Shown one piece after another: positions 48,830-61,100 of a stretch of DNA of 64,000 nucleotides. The DNA lies in contig NC_088316.1 in the NCBI RefSeq assembly GCF_910592395.1, positions 1,240,001 to 1,304,000 of the forward strand. The letters are read 5' to 3'. Positions within the stretch are counted from its first letter, which is position 1; every line of letters starts with the position of its first letter. This DNA is from Lineus longissimus. Its lineage: Eukaryota > Nemertea > Pilidiophora > Heteronemertea > Lineidae. A program made the position numbers and the translations under genes. The notes below the pieces were generated by a model. That model had not been told where the DNA came from, did no database searches, and saw only the letters and a program-made list of their open reading frames with translations.

Positions 48830-49759
48830 CTGAAATAAGAAGAGAAAAGAGTCATAAAAATCTAACTCCTTGTTCCTTTGAAAAGTATGCAGGCCCAAAC
48901 AAACACCAAGTGCGTTCCTTAATATACGACACTTAAGAACTTCGGCCCCAGATATGATGATGCAGAAGGTTTGCGTGTATTGTTATGTTGGTCTGGAGGA
49001 AGCTTTTGGATTATACTATAGAGCAATAACAAAGCAACTGCAAACAAAAGACCTCAGAGGAAAAAAGGGTCCATAGCCTGAGTGGCCGGGGATCCCAATG
49101 GGAGTGACTCACAAATAAGGGGTAGCCTAGGCCGACACTGCTGACTGCACATCCAAGTGTACACAAAAATATTTCAAAGGCCATTCGGCAGGCAGGAGCC
49201 GGCTATGACCAGCTACAATCTACACCCCTTTCAGCGCGGTGCGACGTATAATTTGCCCCAGTCTTTTTGAGGGAAAGGTCCATGAATGTTCACACTTGTC
49301 AACATTTTGACAGGCATCCAACAAACAGATGGTAGAAATTGTGTAGAATAGAAGAATATTCTAGTGTGTAGGCCTACCTATTATCGGACACAGTACGATT
49401 TCTTCAAAATTTCAGCTTCTCTTTGACTTCACCCCGTTGTAAAACAACGCTTTATGTTATATGTATTGTTTTAGCTTATATGTTTTGGACAGAATCACCA
49501 GATCAGGTCTTAGAAACGCAAAATAAGAACTTTATCATTTTTGTATCTCGCGCTGTCAAAATAAGGGAAAGTGCGCATGCGCGATCCTTAAATGTTCTTT
49601 CTCATTTTGCTAACGTTTATCACGCATTAACGGTTTATTGAAGACATTCACTCATCTTTGAATATTATTCCCTATTTTTTCCGCTTATTTCATTATATTT
49701 CTTGCTCGATTTGCTGAGAAAGAAGTAGTCGTTTCTCCTCATCCCTGGAATTCCAAAAC
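48830..49759. promoter_or_regulatory. Divergent promoter region of BRCA2 and MRPL30, with an NRF-1 site
   Basis: A spacer of about 0.9 kb between the first coding exons of BRCA2 (minus) and MRPL30 (plus). TGCGCATGCGCG at 49572-49583 is a perfect match to the palindromic NRF-1 consensus YGCGCAYGCGCR. A BRCA2 non-coding first exon should lie here, because the first coding exon begins at an acceptor (48829). NRF-1 is known to drive nuclear genes for mitochondrial translation; use here is inferred. Confidence 0.55.
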
Positions 49760-51313
49760 ATGGCAGCCACCACGAAATGCAAAGTTTGTGAATTTTTGCT
49801 TCAAAAATCGTCGTTTTCCTCTATTCAGACCATGATATGATACCATGAATCTTATAATGCAAAATAATTTCATATGTAGCTTTAAGCTTACCTAAATATG
49901 TGGCATGAAACTGCTTAGGTCTTTAAAAAATTAAGATTGAGTGTTGATGACCTTGACCTTTATTTCGACATGTCCCTAATTCGTCTCTGTCTTCACCAAA
50001 TGACTGTTCCTGACATTGAATAGGCATGGCATGTTACCTGTAGGCCAAAAGGTACCTTAATGCTTAATTAATGATGCAAGGTTCCTATGTATCTCCAGTG
50101 CGGGTCAAGATAAGTCGAGTGGTGTGCACACAATCAACAAACTTCAGCTGTCTGCAACATTACTCACAAGTGTTAAGTGACATCTTAAGACTTAAGTCTT
50201 GTCTTTATCTATCATGATGTAATTTCTTTTTTAGTGCCTCTTGCAAAATTTACCAAGATTGATACGGTGTCAGGAGAGACATCTTGGAGACTGGCGTGCC
50301 AAACCGTGGCTTCCTCGTCAGAAAAGACCTCTGGAATTTGCAACTGGTAGATTGGAATGGGCAAGGCCTCTGTTGGAACAACAGAAAGAACAACTTGAAA
50401 AGGTCTGTAGCCTCATCCCTCACCCTTGAGAATCAGTTCCTCAACTGAGCAAGAATGTTCTCTTAATCTCAGAAGACTTTTTAAACTCAATCAATCACAA
50501 GACCATCATGTAAATTATGGGAAACTATTAAGTGTCCATCAGTCATGTTGCAACCATTCAATTCATGGTAACCACATCTCTCTAAACCTTTTATTTTAGG
50601 AAGGACAGGAAGAAATACCAAGTGAACCTCCAAAACTCTTCGCAGTTAGCCGACTCAAGAAAAGTTTAAAGGGTGTTCCAAAAAGGGAGCGATATATTTT
50701 GAAGACATATTTTCTAGAAGAAAAACATCGGAAGGCGAGTATTGTTTTCAAAGAATTGTGCATTTTGAGTCTTGCTGTCAAAAATCAACAAATAATATTT
50801 ATTTTCAATTGTTTTGCAGACTTTTCCCGGCAAGTTGCCACTTCAAGCATTAACTCTTTAAGCAGGACGACCTTTCCGAATATAAGAGTAAAAATGATTG
50901 AAACTACATCACTGAATAAAATAGCAATCCTATTATTATTGTCATTTCAGGGCCCAAGTGAATATGTCATCGTAAAAAACTCGGAATTTAATGCCCAGAA
51001 TTTGAAGAAGGTCAAACATTTGATAAAAATAGTCCCAATAACATTTCCAAATGGACTTCCAAAAGATGAAAGTGACTATCCTCATACACTCTTGAAGGAA
51101 ACTGGTGAATTTATCGTCAAACCGAGAGTTGAAGGGCAAATTGTTGAGGATGATCCAAAGGGACTTGTTGATCTCGACACGAAGAAGAAGCATTTGCAGC
51201 GGGTTTTGGATGGATCGCGTTTCCTTGCCGAGTACCACCCAGCGCAGTATCGATACAAATTTAATCAGGATGGAAAGGAGTATCGTTACAATGACGAACT
51301 GAGGAAAAAATGA
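49760..51313 (+). CDS. MRPL30: Mitochondrial ribosomal protein uL30m (MRPL30)
   Basis: Exons: 49760-49783 (MAATTKCK, tentative), 50235-50402 and 50600-51313 (TGA). The uL30 core is PPKLFAVSRLKKSLKG, then KVKHLIKIVPITFPNGLP and HTLLKETGEF, matching the mitochondrial L30 family (large mitoribosomal subunit). The C-terminal extension (KKHLQRVLDGSRF, then EYRYNDELRKK) is longer than in human MRPL30. The last exon is open throughout, but 50739-50819 (81 bp) and 50888-50950 (63 bp) have GT-AG borders, compatible phases, lengths divisible by three and low-complexity translations. They may be very short introns; the protein is then about 253 instead of 301 aa. The start exon fits by phase 0 and by its Kozak-like ACATGGC. 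Confidence 0.75.
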
Positions 51314-51506
51314 TCTTGAGACTTTTGTCAAGTTTGTGATTTCAGCTAGTTTACTATGATTGTAAGGCCAGCCTTATAAATGTCTATTTGCAGTTACCTT
51401 ACCGAAGCTATTGCAAAAAATCTTGTTGAGCTCTCTTCGATAGATTTTTTCCTGAGGGTCTGAAGAGTGTTTGGGGACAAAACTTGGGCGCTGAAAGTGT
51501 CTAATG

Positions 51507-51512
51507 AATAAA
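51507..51512 (+). terminator. Candidate poly(A) signal of MRPL30
   Basis: AATAAA about 195 bases after the MRPL30 stop codon. A second one follows near 51569. Confidence 0.5.
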
Positions 51513-51722
51513 TGGGAAAACTTGACCAAAAATGTTTTGATGATGTCCTTGCTATCATTTTTGTTTCAAATAAACACGGTTTTGAAATTTTTTGTTCATT
51601 ATTTATTTGCTAGTGATACAGAGGAACCTATCTTGGCGACCATATCTCTATTAGGACACACTGCATTTGGTCCAATATTGGTCATTGATGTGATATTCCT
51701 GATTTTGGTGCTTTAGACCTGA

Positions 51723-51935
51723 CCTGGCTGTGACCGTCTCATCTGTCTCGTCATGCTGTCAACACAGTGGAGCAGCCAGGACTGATGCGGCCTGGCTGTG
51801 ACTGTCTCATCTCTCTCATCATGTTGTCAACACGGTGGAGCAGCCAGGACTGATTCGGCCTGGCGCGCTGTAACCGTCCCATCTCTTTAAGCATGCTGTG
51901 AACACGGTGGAGCAGCCAGGACTGATTCGCCCTGG
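51723..51935. repeat. Minisatellite, 68-72-bp unit, three copies
   Basis: CCTGGC recurs at 51723, 51791, 51859 and 51931, each unit ending in GGAGCAGCCAGGACTGAT. It directly abuts the hairpin element to its right. Confidence 0.85.
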
Positions 51936-51940
51936 CCTCT

Positions 51941-52300
51941 TTGAGCTGGTTATCGGAGTCTCATGGCCTTCATGAAAGAACTACGCCATTGCCATCTTCA
52001 GGGCAAGGTAAGAACTGAAAAGACCAAGAAAAGGTCCTTTCAGTTCCTTCCTTGCCCTGAAGATGGCGACGGCGTAGTTCTTTCATGAAGTCATTTAAAG
52101 TTCTGAACTACGCCGTCGCCATCTTCAGGGCACGGGAAGAACTGAAAGGACCTTTTCTTGGTCTTTTCAGTTCCTACCTTGCCCTGAAGATGGCGACGGC
52201 GTAGTTCTTTCATGAAGTCCATGAGACTCCGATAACCAGCTCAAAGGGGAGGGGGATTTGGGCCACGTAGATCTACGTGGTTCGGCGCTGAAGGTGTTAA
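51941..52300. mobile_element. Dimeric hairpin MITE
   Basis: Four arms of one sequence in alternating orientation: TTCATGAAAGAACTACGCC at the left, its inverse near 52060-52085 and 52195-52215, and another arm at about 52100. The right end GGTTCGGCGCTGAAGGTGTT, then AA, equals the end of the copy at 60665-60951. The left outer end is missing. It could fold into a very long hairpin. Confidence 0.8.
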
Positions 52301-55136
52301 GTACAACTTGAGTACCACTTTGGACCACAGTCATCTTAGAAGACTGGTGAATCCTCCCAAAGTCCTTTCTCTTATGCAGAACGTGCAACCAGAAAGACAT
52401 CAATATAGCCAGGTCAGGACCAGGCTTGGCCCAGGGTGGCTCACTGACCTTGGGCAGCCAGGTGTGGGCCAGGTCACATTTTATCCTAAGGGTGAAACAT
52501 GGTGCACTACGTTGGGAGAGTACACATCTAGGTCAGACAGAGTACGCATAGTGAAGGGGCATGGCACATCCAGCAAAGACGTGGTACACTCTCTGGCAAC
52601 ATGGCGAGCTTTGAAGGGGAGGGCACATCCAGAAGAGATATGGTGCACTACAGTCATAACTGTCTCATTGCATTTGCAAGAACGTCTTTAAAAAATGCAT
52701 TGGTAATTCACCAGTTTGTTTGTATAAGAAATACATATACATGCCATACAGCGAGTCAAGAAAGAAAAATGCGTCCTATTTTGTATAACCGACGTGTTTA
52801 AGATGCAGGCAGATTGTCTTATTTTAATTTTCGGCACCACACCATTGTTTGTTTCACTCAAGTACAAATATCGGGTATTTTTCATTTGTGGTAAATTAGA
52901 ATTATCAGGGTTGTTTCACTGGATATGACTACCATTGCACCTGGTGGAAGTCTCCGGAGAAACTTGACCCCAGTCAGAGTACTGGTGTCAGAAAAAGATC
53001 TGGCGTACCATGAAAAATTCTGATTGGCCTTATGGGAACCCTCACCTCTTGGCTAGCCATGTGTGTGACCAGGCATGCCATCCGTGTTCCAGATTGACTG
53101 GCACATGGCCCAACCCTGGTCCTGGGAATACAACCTGGCCGTGATGGCATACTTTCACTGGCAAGCCTCGGTCCTCATCTGGCATATCACTCCTCGCCAA
53201 TGTCTTGCCGCACCTGGGCCAACCATGGCCCGTATGAGCACGAACGAGCTTGGTCCAACCCTGGCTAGGCTGGAATCATACTCCCACTCAACTTACAATA
53301 TGCTCGAGGTCGTCGTTCGCCGTTGTGGTGCTGAACCCTTGGGGCGTTGTCCAGGTCTACCGCGTCCTCAGCCATACCCAAGTTAAAAGAGCGTCAGATG
53401 ACTGATGTACCGATGCCAGCCGGGGTATCCTTTACACAACCTGAAAAGGCCAAGTTTTTCTGACAATTTAACACTATTAGGCTAATGGGACTACCGGACT
53501 GACGATGGAACAACCACCCTCTGCCAGCGGGTTACCTTGTCACGCTATGCATGACAAAAACGCAAGAGGATGAAAAATATCGACGAAAAATGGTAGATCT
53601 AATTCTGTTGATGACACCCAATCGGATATGATCATCAAAAGTAGATGTATGTCAAAGGCTTCTAAGGTTAAATCTGGGCATTTATAATGGACTTGAGGTA
53701 TAATAACCTGGGGTCTCCATTGTTGTGTTGATAATGTCTAATGATCTCATGCAAGGTATCATGCATAAAATTGTTTGAGAAAACACAGCGAGGTGCTAAG
53801 TATATGAGAATGAGAATTTTCTTTTCAGACGCTCTTCATATTTTAGAGATCACATCTGCGAGACTGGATATAATCAAGACGAGCGGATATAAGTAATATG
53901 TCCCCGGCGAGAAATAAATACACAGTGACAATTTCCGATATTCGGGATACTTCGCTCAGTGAAATAATAATTCACGTCCAGTTTTAGACTTTTCCCAACT
54001 TTTGAAAGAAGGTAGGCTTCTTTTAATCTTTATCAGCAACGAAACCCTTTTCATTTGATAAAGTGTTGTCTGATTTGAATGGTTTTAAGCTAGTGTACAC
54101 AATGTACTCAAGGAGATCCGCTGATGTTTGGAGCTATAGGTCAGTGTGACCTGTTTTTCAGTTGTAAGTCAGCTCATGTCGCCGAACATCTCAACAGCTG
54201 GCTTTTATATCCGTGTCCAATGTTCCCCTCGTTGTTCAGTAAGAATTTACAAAAGTGAATGAGAAATACCATGCTAGGAATTCTCGGTTATATAGGCTCA
54301 AAAAGGCCTTTTTCATTTTTAGCCGAGAATCTTGGTAATTATTAAAAAACCTATTCCAGCATGATCGGAATTACCTCCAGACTGGTTAGATAGGGTAAAA
54401 AGGCAGGTTTGCCAAAAATACTTTTCATGAAAAATACCTGTATTTGTTCGGAATTCGCTACAGACTCGACTTGATAGATAATTGTTAGTTTTTGCCTATA
54501 AGAAAACCAGAGCGTTCGGAAGTTACGCTAGACTGGTTGCCAGCCCAACCACGACCACACGAACCTAATTATCACATATTTTGGATTTTCGAGCATGTCC
54601 GCCTTTAGATCTCATCTTGATGATTACCGGATCATGAAATCACGCTAGCATAAAGTCAAAGACACGCCTGATTAAAAAAGAAGAACACCTGCTCACCAAG
54701 ATCGCAAAGTCTATCAGATAGGCCTATAGGTGATTGATGAATTAGGAATATAATGCTCATATACGTAGATAATATCGTCGCAATACAATATGAAAAACAA
54801 CCCCAAATTGTCAAAATCTTCCTCGACCATAGGCCTAAGTAATCACAAAGCCGCAGTAGAACTTGAAATTAGCATATTATTTTGGGAATACATGTACAGT
54901 GCTTTTATAATGAGCAGATAAATAAACCATTTCTCAGTGCACATTTCTACAGAAGACCAAATTTTATTTCATTGATGTTTAACTTCAATTTTTTAACATC
55001 TGTTAAATCAGAGTCATCAATCCTACTTTGTGTATCTACTGCAATTACAGCCATGTTTGACTTCCTGCGGGCCACATGTTAATAAAGTTCACGAACAGCC
55101 GCGGCCTTTAAAATCCCGATCAATGAGACAAGCATC

Positions 55137-58100
55137 ATGAGTCATTTGACATGCAACAAGTGGAGGCAGTTGGAATTAGAAGAAAGGAAAGCAAGAGCCA
55201 GACGGGCATTTAACAGTAAGTATGATATTCAGACGTAGACTTACCGAGCACCAACAACCGCGGTAACTGCTGGGGCCGAGCGTGATTTTTCCTCGGCGGC
55301 ACAGCGGGTAAAAGATCTAGTGGAACCGGGCCTTTGTGGTCAAAAAAGCACCATAACATCAGCAATTTGTTTGAAGCGCCCCTGGTGGAGTTTTATTGTA
55401 AATAATATAATCCGTGCAAGGACCACAGTCATGTCGACAGCCGAGTAACTACACATCAACAAGACAATTGATGATAACAGAATATGTAAAAAAAAGCGTG
55501 CCATAATTAATATTAGGCCAGGATTTGGATTATCTCTTGACGTAGTCCATTTAAGCTTAAACTGTCAATGTTTTCGTTAATCCTGATTATTAATGTATGC
55601 ACAACGTAGTTTGGTCATCTAAGGGTTATAGCTTATCATTACGGGAGGTTTTATAAAGGGGTATAAGGTCGCACCGGGGGCTCCCGATAGTCAAGGTACC
55701 AGCAAATTTAACGGACCCAGTGGCCCTACATGCAGTGGGTAGGCCATTCCTCAAAACATTCGTGGGAGTCCATTCCTCCCTAATTGATAACACAAGAGGG
55801 ATGGTGTTTTCTTTGCGGTTTGGAACTGTCGCAGTGACTGCATCGCGATTCTCAATTACTCTTCCGAATTTGACGGACCCGATCTGCTCGAAAAGGATTT
55901 GATTTTAATTGAAAAGGAACACGAATGGATATTGTTATATTTGTTTAGTGCTTCCGCGAATTCGGATCTCTCCACAATACTTCGAGCTGAGTTGTGAACC
56001 TTCGGTTCCTAACCACTGAATGGATGGAAGCGTTTTGAACACCAAACAAGTCTTTTACAAGGAATAACTATTCAATTTAATTTTCTTGTTGGAATTGATT
56101 TTAATTTGACGTAAATGTAATCAATACAATAACAAAACGTGTCAATACAAAAACATTTGTAACAAAACATGGGAAAATATATCTGAACGCGAACTTATGG
56201 GCACGGGGAGATTGGTTTTTAACTTTATTTATCTTGCAAATTGAACTTTTTCAAAATAACTTCATTCAACCGACCAATATTTTTCAAGTTTAGGTGAAAT
56301 TACAATCAAAATGGCCTCTTTATTTGATAAACAATTTCGTATGATGGCAGAGGAGTCCCGGCCAATTGGCCATAGCCGAGCCCGCCCGCAGGTCACTCGC
56401 CAGCCCTCCAGAAAGATTTCGCGGGAAAGGAAGATCTCGCGATTTGATGAGGCCGGCCGGGAAAAGCTCCTGGAAAAATTAGTGTCAAACCATTTGGACC
56501 GAACTTTCCCAGTCCAACCCGAAGTCGAGGTGGTGGTCAATGATGACCCAGGCGTCGGGCCTTTAGCGACAGCGAGAGAACGTAAAATCAGTACCCAAAA
56601 TAGGAAGCATGGTTTGTCCCGTGATGTTCAGCGGTTGATGGCGTTCTCGCAGAGTGTCCCCACACTGGCTGAGCAGAAGAAGCGAAGACGGTCGTCACTC
56701 ACTCAGGCTGTTTCAGAGGATAACCTGGCGCTGAGATCCCGGCGTCTACGCAGGACGAAGACAGAACCAGAGATTGCTTGTAGTCGTCTGCCAAATATTT
56801 ATCTCAAAGATGGAGAAATAATGGCGAATAGAAACGAGGCGGAGAAACAGTTGGGCGATTCCGTTCGGCGGAGAAAGACTGGCTTTGGCGCGCTTACAAA
56901 GTTCGCAATTCCCGAAGAAAGTGAATCTGGGTCCAAATCGCCAAGCAAAAGCCGTGCAACCCTTAACCGGAAGTTCAGCTCGAAATCAACGCGGACAATA
57001 GATTCTGTGTTTTCGTTGGGTGATAATTGGATCCTACGGAAGGAAAATGAGGAACGGGTGAAGAGGATGGAGCGAACCTTTGCTAAATTAATGATATCTG
57101 TTCCAGAGGATGATTTACCTGATTTGGTTGAGCGCAGGTTTAAGGAGTTAACAGAGATGACCAAGCCGGTCATCCGGCCACATTCCATCTTTGACCAACT
57201 GGACGATGAGATCAAGGAGCGAGTATTGGTAAGTATATAGCCTATAGGCAAACTGTGATAAAAAAATCTTAAGTCGAATAGTGGATTTCTGGCGCCAATT
57301 TTGGAAAAGCTGTCGAAAGTTTCCATTTGGGAAAGACTGGTTAACCATAATCAGAGAAGTTAGGAGTGCATCCTTTATTCAATTGATAGTAAAGCATTCA
57401 ATTTGCCGCCTCATCAGCTTTCGTTGTGTCTTCAGAAATATTGCCCGCTTTTGAACCAGGGATAAGTTAGTCACTTTACGTATAGCGTTATCTTTCTTAA
57501 TAGTTGCGCCGGTTTTTTGCTGAACTGAAGAAGATAACGCCAAGATAAAGTTAACGCTCAATGCAAGTGACTAAACTTGTTTTGAACTACGAGGCCAAGA
57601 TTGAATTACAAAATACGTTTCGTGGGGAATACATCAGCGAGTTTCGTCTGACAGATACGAATTTCGTGCTGGTGTGACGTATCCGTGTCGATTTTTACGC
57701 GTATCGCCTACATTGATTACTTAATATTTTAATTTTCCGAAACTATTAAGTGAGAGTTCTTCCCATTAACAGGTCATCTTCCCTTCTGTTTTAGCGAATG
57801 ATCGACGTTGGACCAGTAGAGTTTACGAAGATGCGGCGGAAGGGATGGAAGGTAAGAATTGACTGTTCTTAGGCCATATGCCAAACCCCAAAAGAGCATA
57901 ATTTGATTCGCAACAACATTTTGGGGGCAGAGTATATGTCATACTGTTATCGTGATAAAGTAAGGTGCTTAATTCACATAGTCCAAAATTTCGCGCAAAA
58001 TAGTTGCTCCCAAACCAGAGATATTGATAGTAACCAGAAAACTCATTTCAACTGCAAGGATGATTTAGTTCCTAAGTTGACCCCTAGGTGGCAGGGCTGA

Positions 58101-61100
58101 ATGAAGCATTTTTGCCCCATTAGAGTGAAGTGTGGAACGAAAACAACTGCTTTCAGACTGTTCTCGTGAATAAAGTCAGTTTATCGACGAATTTGCATGC
58201 ATATATATACTGCACTATGGCAATCTATTTTCCTGAACCACCAGTAAATAAAGTGAACTCGAATGGCGTACCCCTTTAAACTGGTTGTGAAAGATAACAC
58301 CATGTAGGCCTATACCACTTCAGAGCAGCATTTTTTTACCAAATACTCTATGACACCTCACAGCATATACGTTGCAAATCTCTATTTATTCCCATGTAAT
58401 TAATCCACTTAAATCCACTTAAATTACGCTCATGACAAGTTCGTGTTTATAGTTTGTATAAAACCGTTATAAACCCAGACGGATATTTTAAAGGTATTCA
58501 GCACGAAACCTAGACGGGGAACTAGCAGAAACGTCACCAGTACTGAATTCAATTCCTGTGTCGACATCCCACTTCTGATTTCAGAATAAAACTACAGATG
58601 CATTTATCAGTACAAAATACATATATTTAGCCATGAAATTCGTCAAACCATTCATTTTCCTATTCAAAAACAAGAATTTCCACAGGCTGGACTTTCTTTA
58701 ACAGGCCAGCTTATAGGGCCCGTCGCTCCTAACATGCCTCAACCTTTATTATTTAGGCATATTCTTTACGCTGGCAGAAGGTCAAATCAAATCAAACGTC
58801 CGATTAATTTTCGGCTTTGATTTCCATCAAATGTAAAGTTGCCACTAATACGACTTTTCAATCCGTTGCAATTCTCATGGCGAACCTCCTAAGGCGCCCC
58901 GCGAACGAGCGATTCAAAATGACTTCTCGGGTAAAATCGGAAATAGCTAAGTTTGATATTGACAGAAAGTAACTCAGCATTTGTGTTTGCATTTTATGAA
59001 ATAAAAGAGGTTTCTGTTTTTTTTCTGTCAGACACCCAATATGTTCCAATATGCTGGACGCATGGCGCTCATCATTGCAAAGGCTTGTAATTCCCGAAAA
59101 CGATACCTGCGGGAGTCGGTTGATGGCGGTCCTGTCGGGAAGGGGAAGGTGAAGCGAATAAGTGAACTTACCAATAAAGGAGGAACGAAAAGTAGTGTAA
59201 GTACACTTACCACTTACGTCAAGCAGCATTTTGGGACTTCCTATCAGTTATTGACCAATCAGGAGCGAGCTATTAAATTTGTTCGCAGACAACACGGCCA
59301 TGATTGAGTATTATGCCTGCGAGAATAGAGAGTTGCTTCTTTTTCGGTTTATTCATTTATGCTATGATTTTGTGGGGTTTTTTCAGCTCGGTTGGGACAT
59401 GTCTCTGAGTCTGTACACCAGGCCAGAATTCAGGACGGACAAACATCTGAAGATGATCACCTGGATTCTTCGGGCGACCCGGGCGTTCACCCATCTCTTC
59501 CCTGCCGAGATGGAACTTGAATGTGCAAGACATGTGTGCTATGGAAGGTAAAGCTACAGGGTGTATCAATAAAAATGCAACATTTTGGTACCAGATATAA
59601 CAGCAAAAGTGTTTCGGGTTTTTTTATACACCCTGTAGTCAAATGAATATTAAATGGAACTTTAATATGGTCGACAAGAGTGCTGCAGTGCGCTACATGT
59701 TGTATCAATAAAATCCCTTTTTGATTCCAGATATGACGATGGCCGGCTTATTGCCCACCAGGGAAGAGCCCCAGATTGGTTCTATTACGTCATTTCCGGT
59801 AAAATACAGATGTTACGTCAGTACGATTTGAATTCTGGTATGGTGACCAAATCGATAGGGACGCTGTCCAAGGATATGACAACTAAAGTAAGAAGTTTTA
59901 AAAATCACCGTATACTCTCAAAAACAGTGCGTATACTACATAAAAGTAGTTCCGGTTCGGATCTATTGGTACGATATATTTTTACAGTGTTCGCAATATA
60001 TGCCATGCAAGCGGTTTCAGAAACATATCAAGCAATTTATATTTGCATTTTCGACAAATATATATGACTTTGACGAGACTATCCTTTAAATTTTCAGCCG
60101 GAAGAACTCGAGCAGGGTATACCCCGTGAGTACAATCTTGTCGCCAAAGGAGCAGTAGAGGTGTTAATATTACATAAGTCGGTAAGAAAACCTTGACCAC
60201 TCTGAGTGTTCGGTGAACGTGAATACTGAAGAAGCATAAAATGTATTGGGAAGACGACTAAACCGTTAGAGGTTCTTCACAATCTAAGAAATCATTTGAG
60301 GTTTTTCATTTACCAAAAAACCTCTATGGTGTGCATATTTGGGGTTGAACGGTTTTTCAGGAGCTCAAAAACCTTTCTTTCTAAGAGTATGGGAATGAAA
60401 TATTTTCTCCTCTTACCCTGCAGGCTCAAAAAGTTGAATAATGTTGTGTCGTGATGTTGATTTTGATTTCGCTTTAGGCTTTCGAAGAACTACTTCAGAC
60501 GAACGAGGGTCCACCGATAGATTTCCTGAGAAACATAGAACTGTTTGAGGAATTTCCCATCGATGAATTCATGACACACCAAGAATCCATTGAATACAAA
60601 TACTACGGGTAAGTGAAGCTGAGCAAAATTTCTCTCTTGAAGGGCCCTCCAAGAGACAACTCATTTAACACCTTCAGCGCCGAACCACGTAGATCTACGT
60701 TGCCCAAATCCCCCCTCGTTGAGCTGATTATCGGAGTCTCATGGACTTCATGAAAGAACTATGCCATCGCCATCTACAGGGCAAGAGAGGAAATGGAAAG
60801 ACCTCTTCTTGCCTTTTCAGTTCCTACCTTGCCCTGAAGATGGCGATAGCGTAGTTCCTTCATGAAGTCCATGAGACTCCGATAACCATCTCAAAGGTGG
60901 AGGGGGATTTGGGCCATGTAGATCTACGTGGTTCGGCGCTGAAGGTGTTAACGGTGTCTCCTTCGTTTGTTTGGTATAGTTTTAGCATCTTGACCCAACA
61001 AGTGTTTGACCCAGGGGACCTCAATCGAATGAGACCACCAATGTCATTTCTACTTTTTTCAGCGAAAATAAAGTTGTAGTGAAAGATACAAACCGGACGC

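Larger units (their letters stand above)
51513..55136. other. Intergenic region between MRPL30 and the CNBD2-like gene
   Basis: Contains a GGACACCTCT-family relic (51612-51700), a 68-72-bp minisatellite and a long hairpin element, then about 2.8 kb of unique-looking AT-rich sequence. The 53.0-53.4 kb part is GC-richer, with a 103-codon ORF that shows no recognised family. Confidence 0.55.

Noticed and set aside
52167-52691. ORFs on both strands beside the hairpin element
   Set aside because: They run through MITE arms and show no recognised family.
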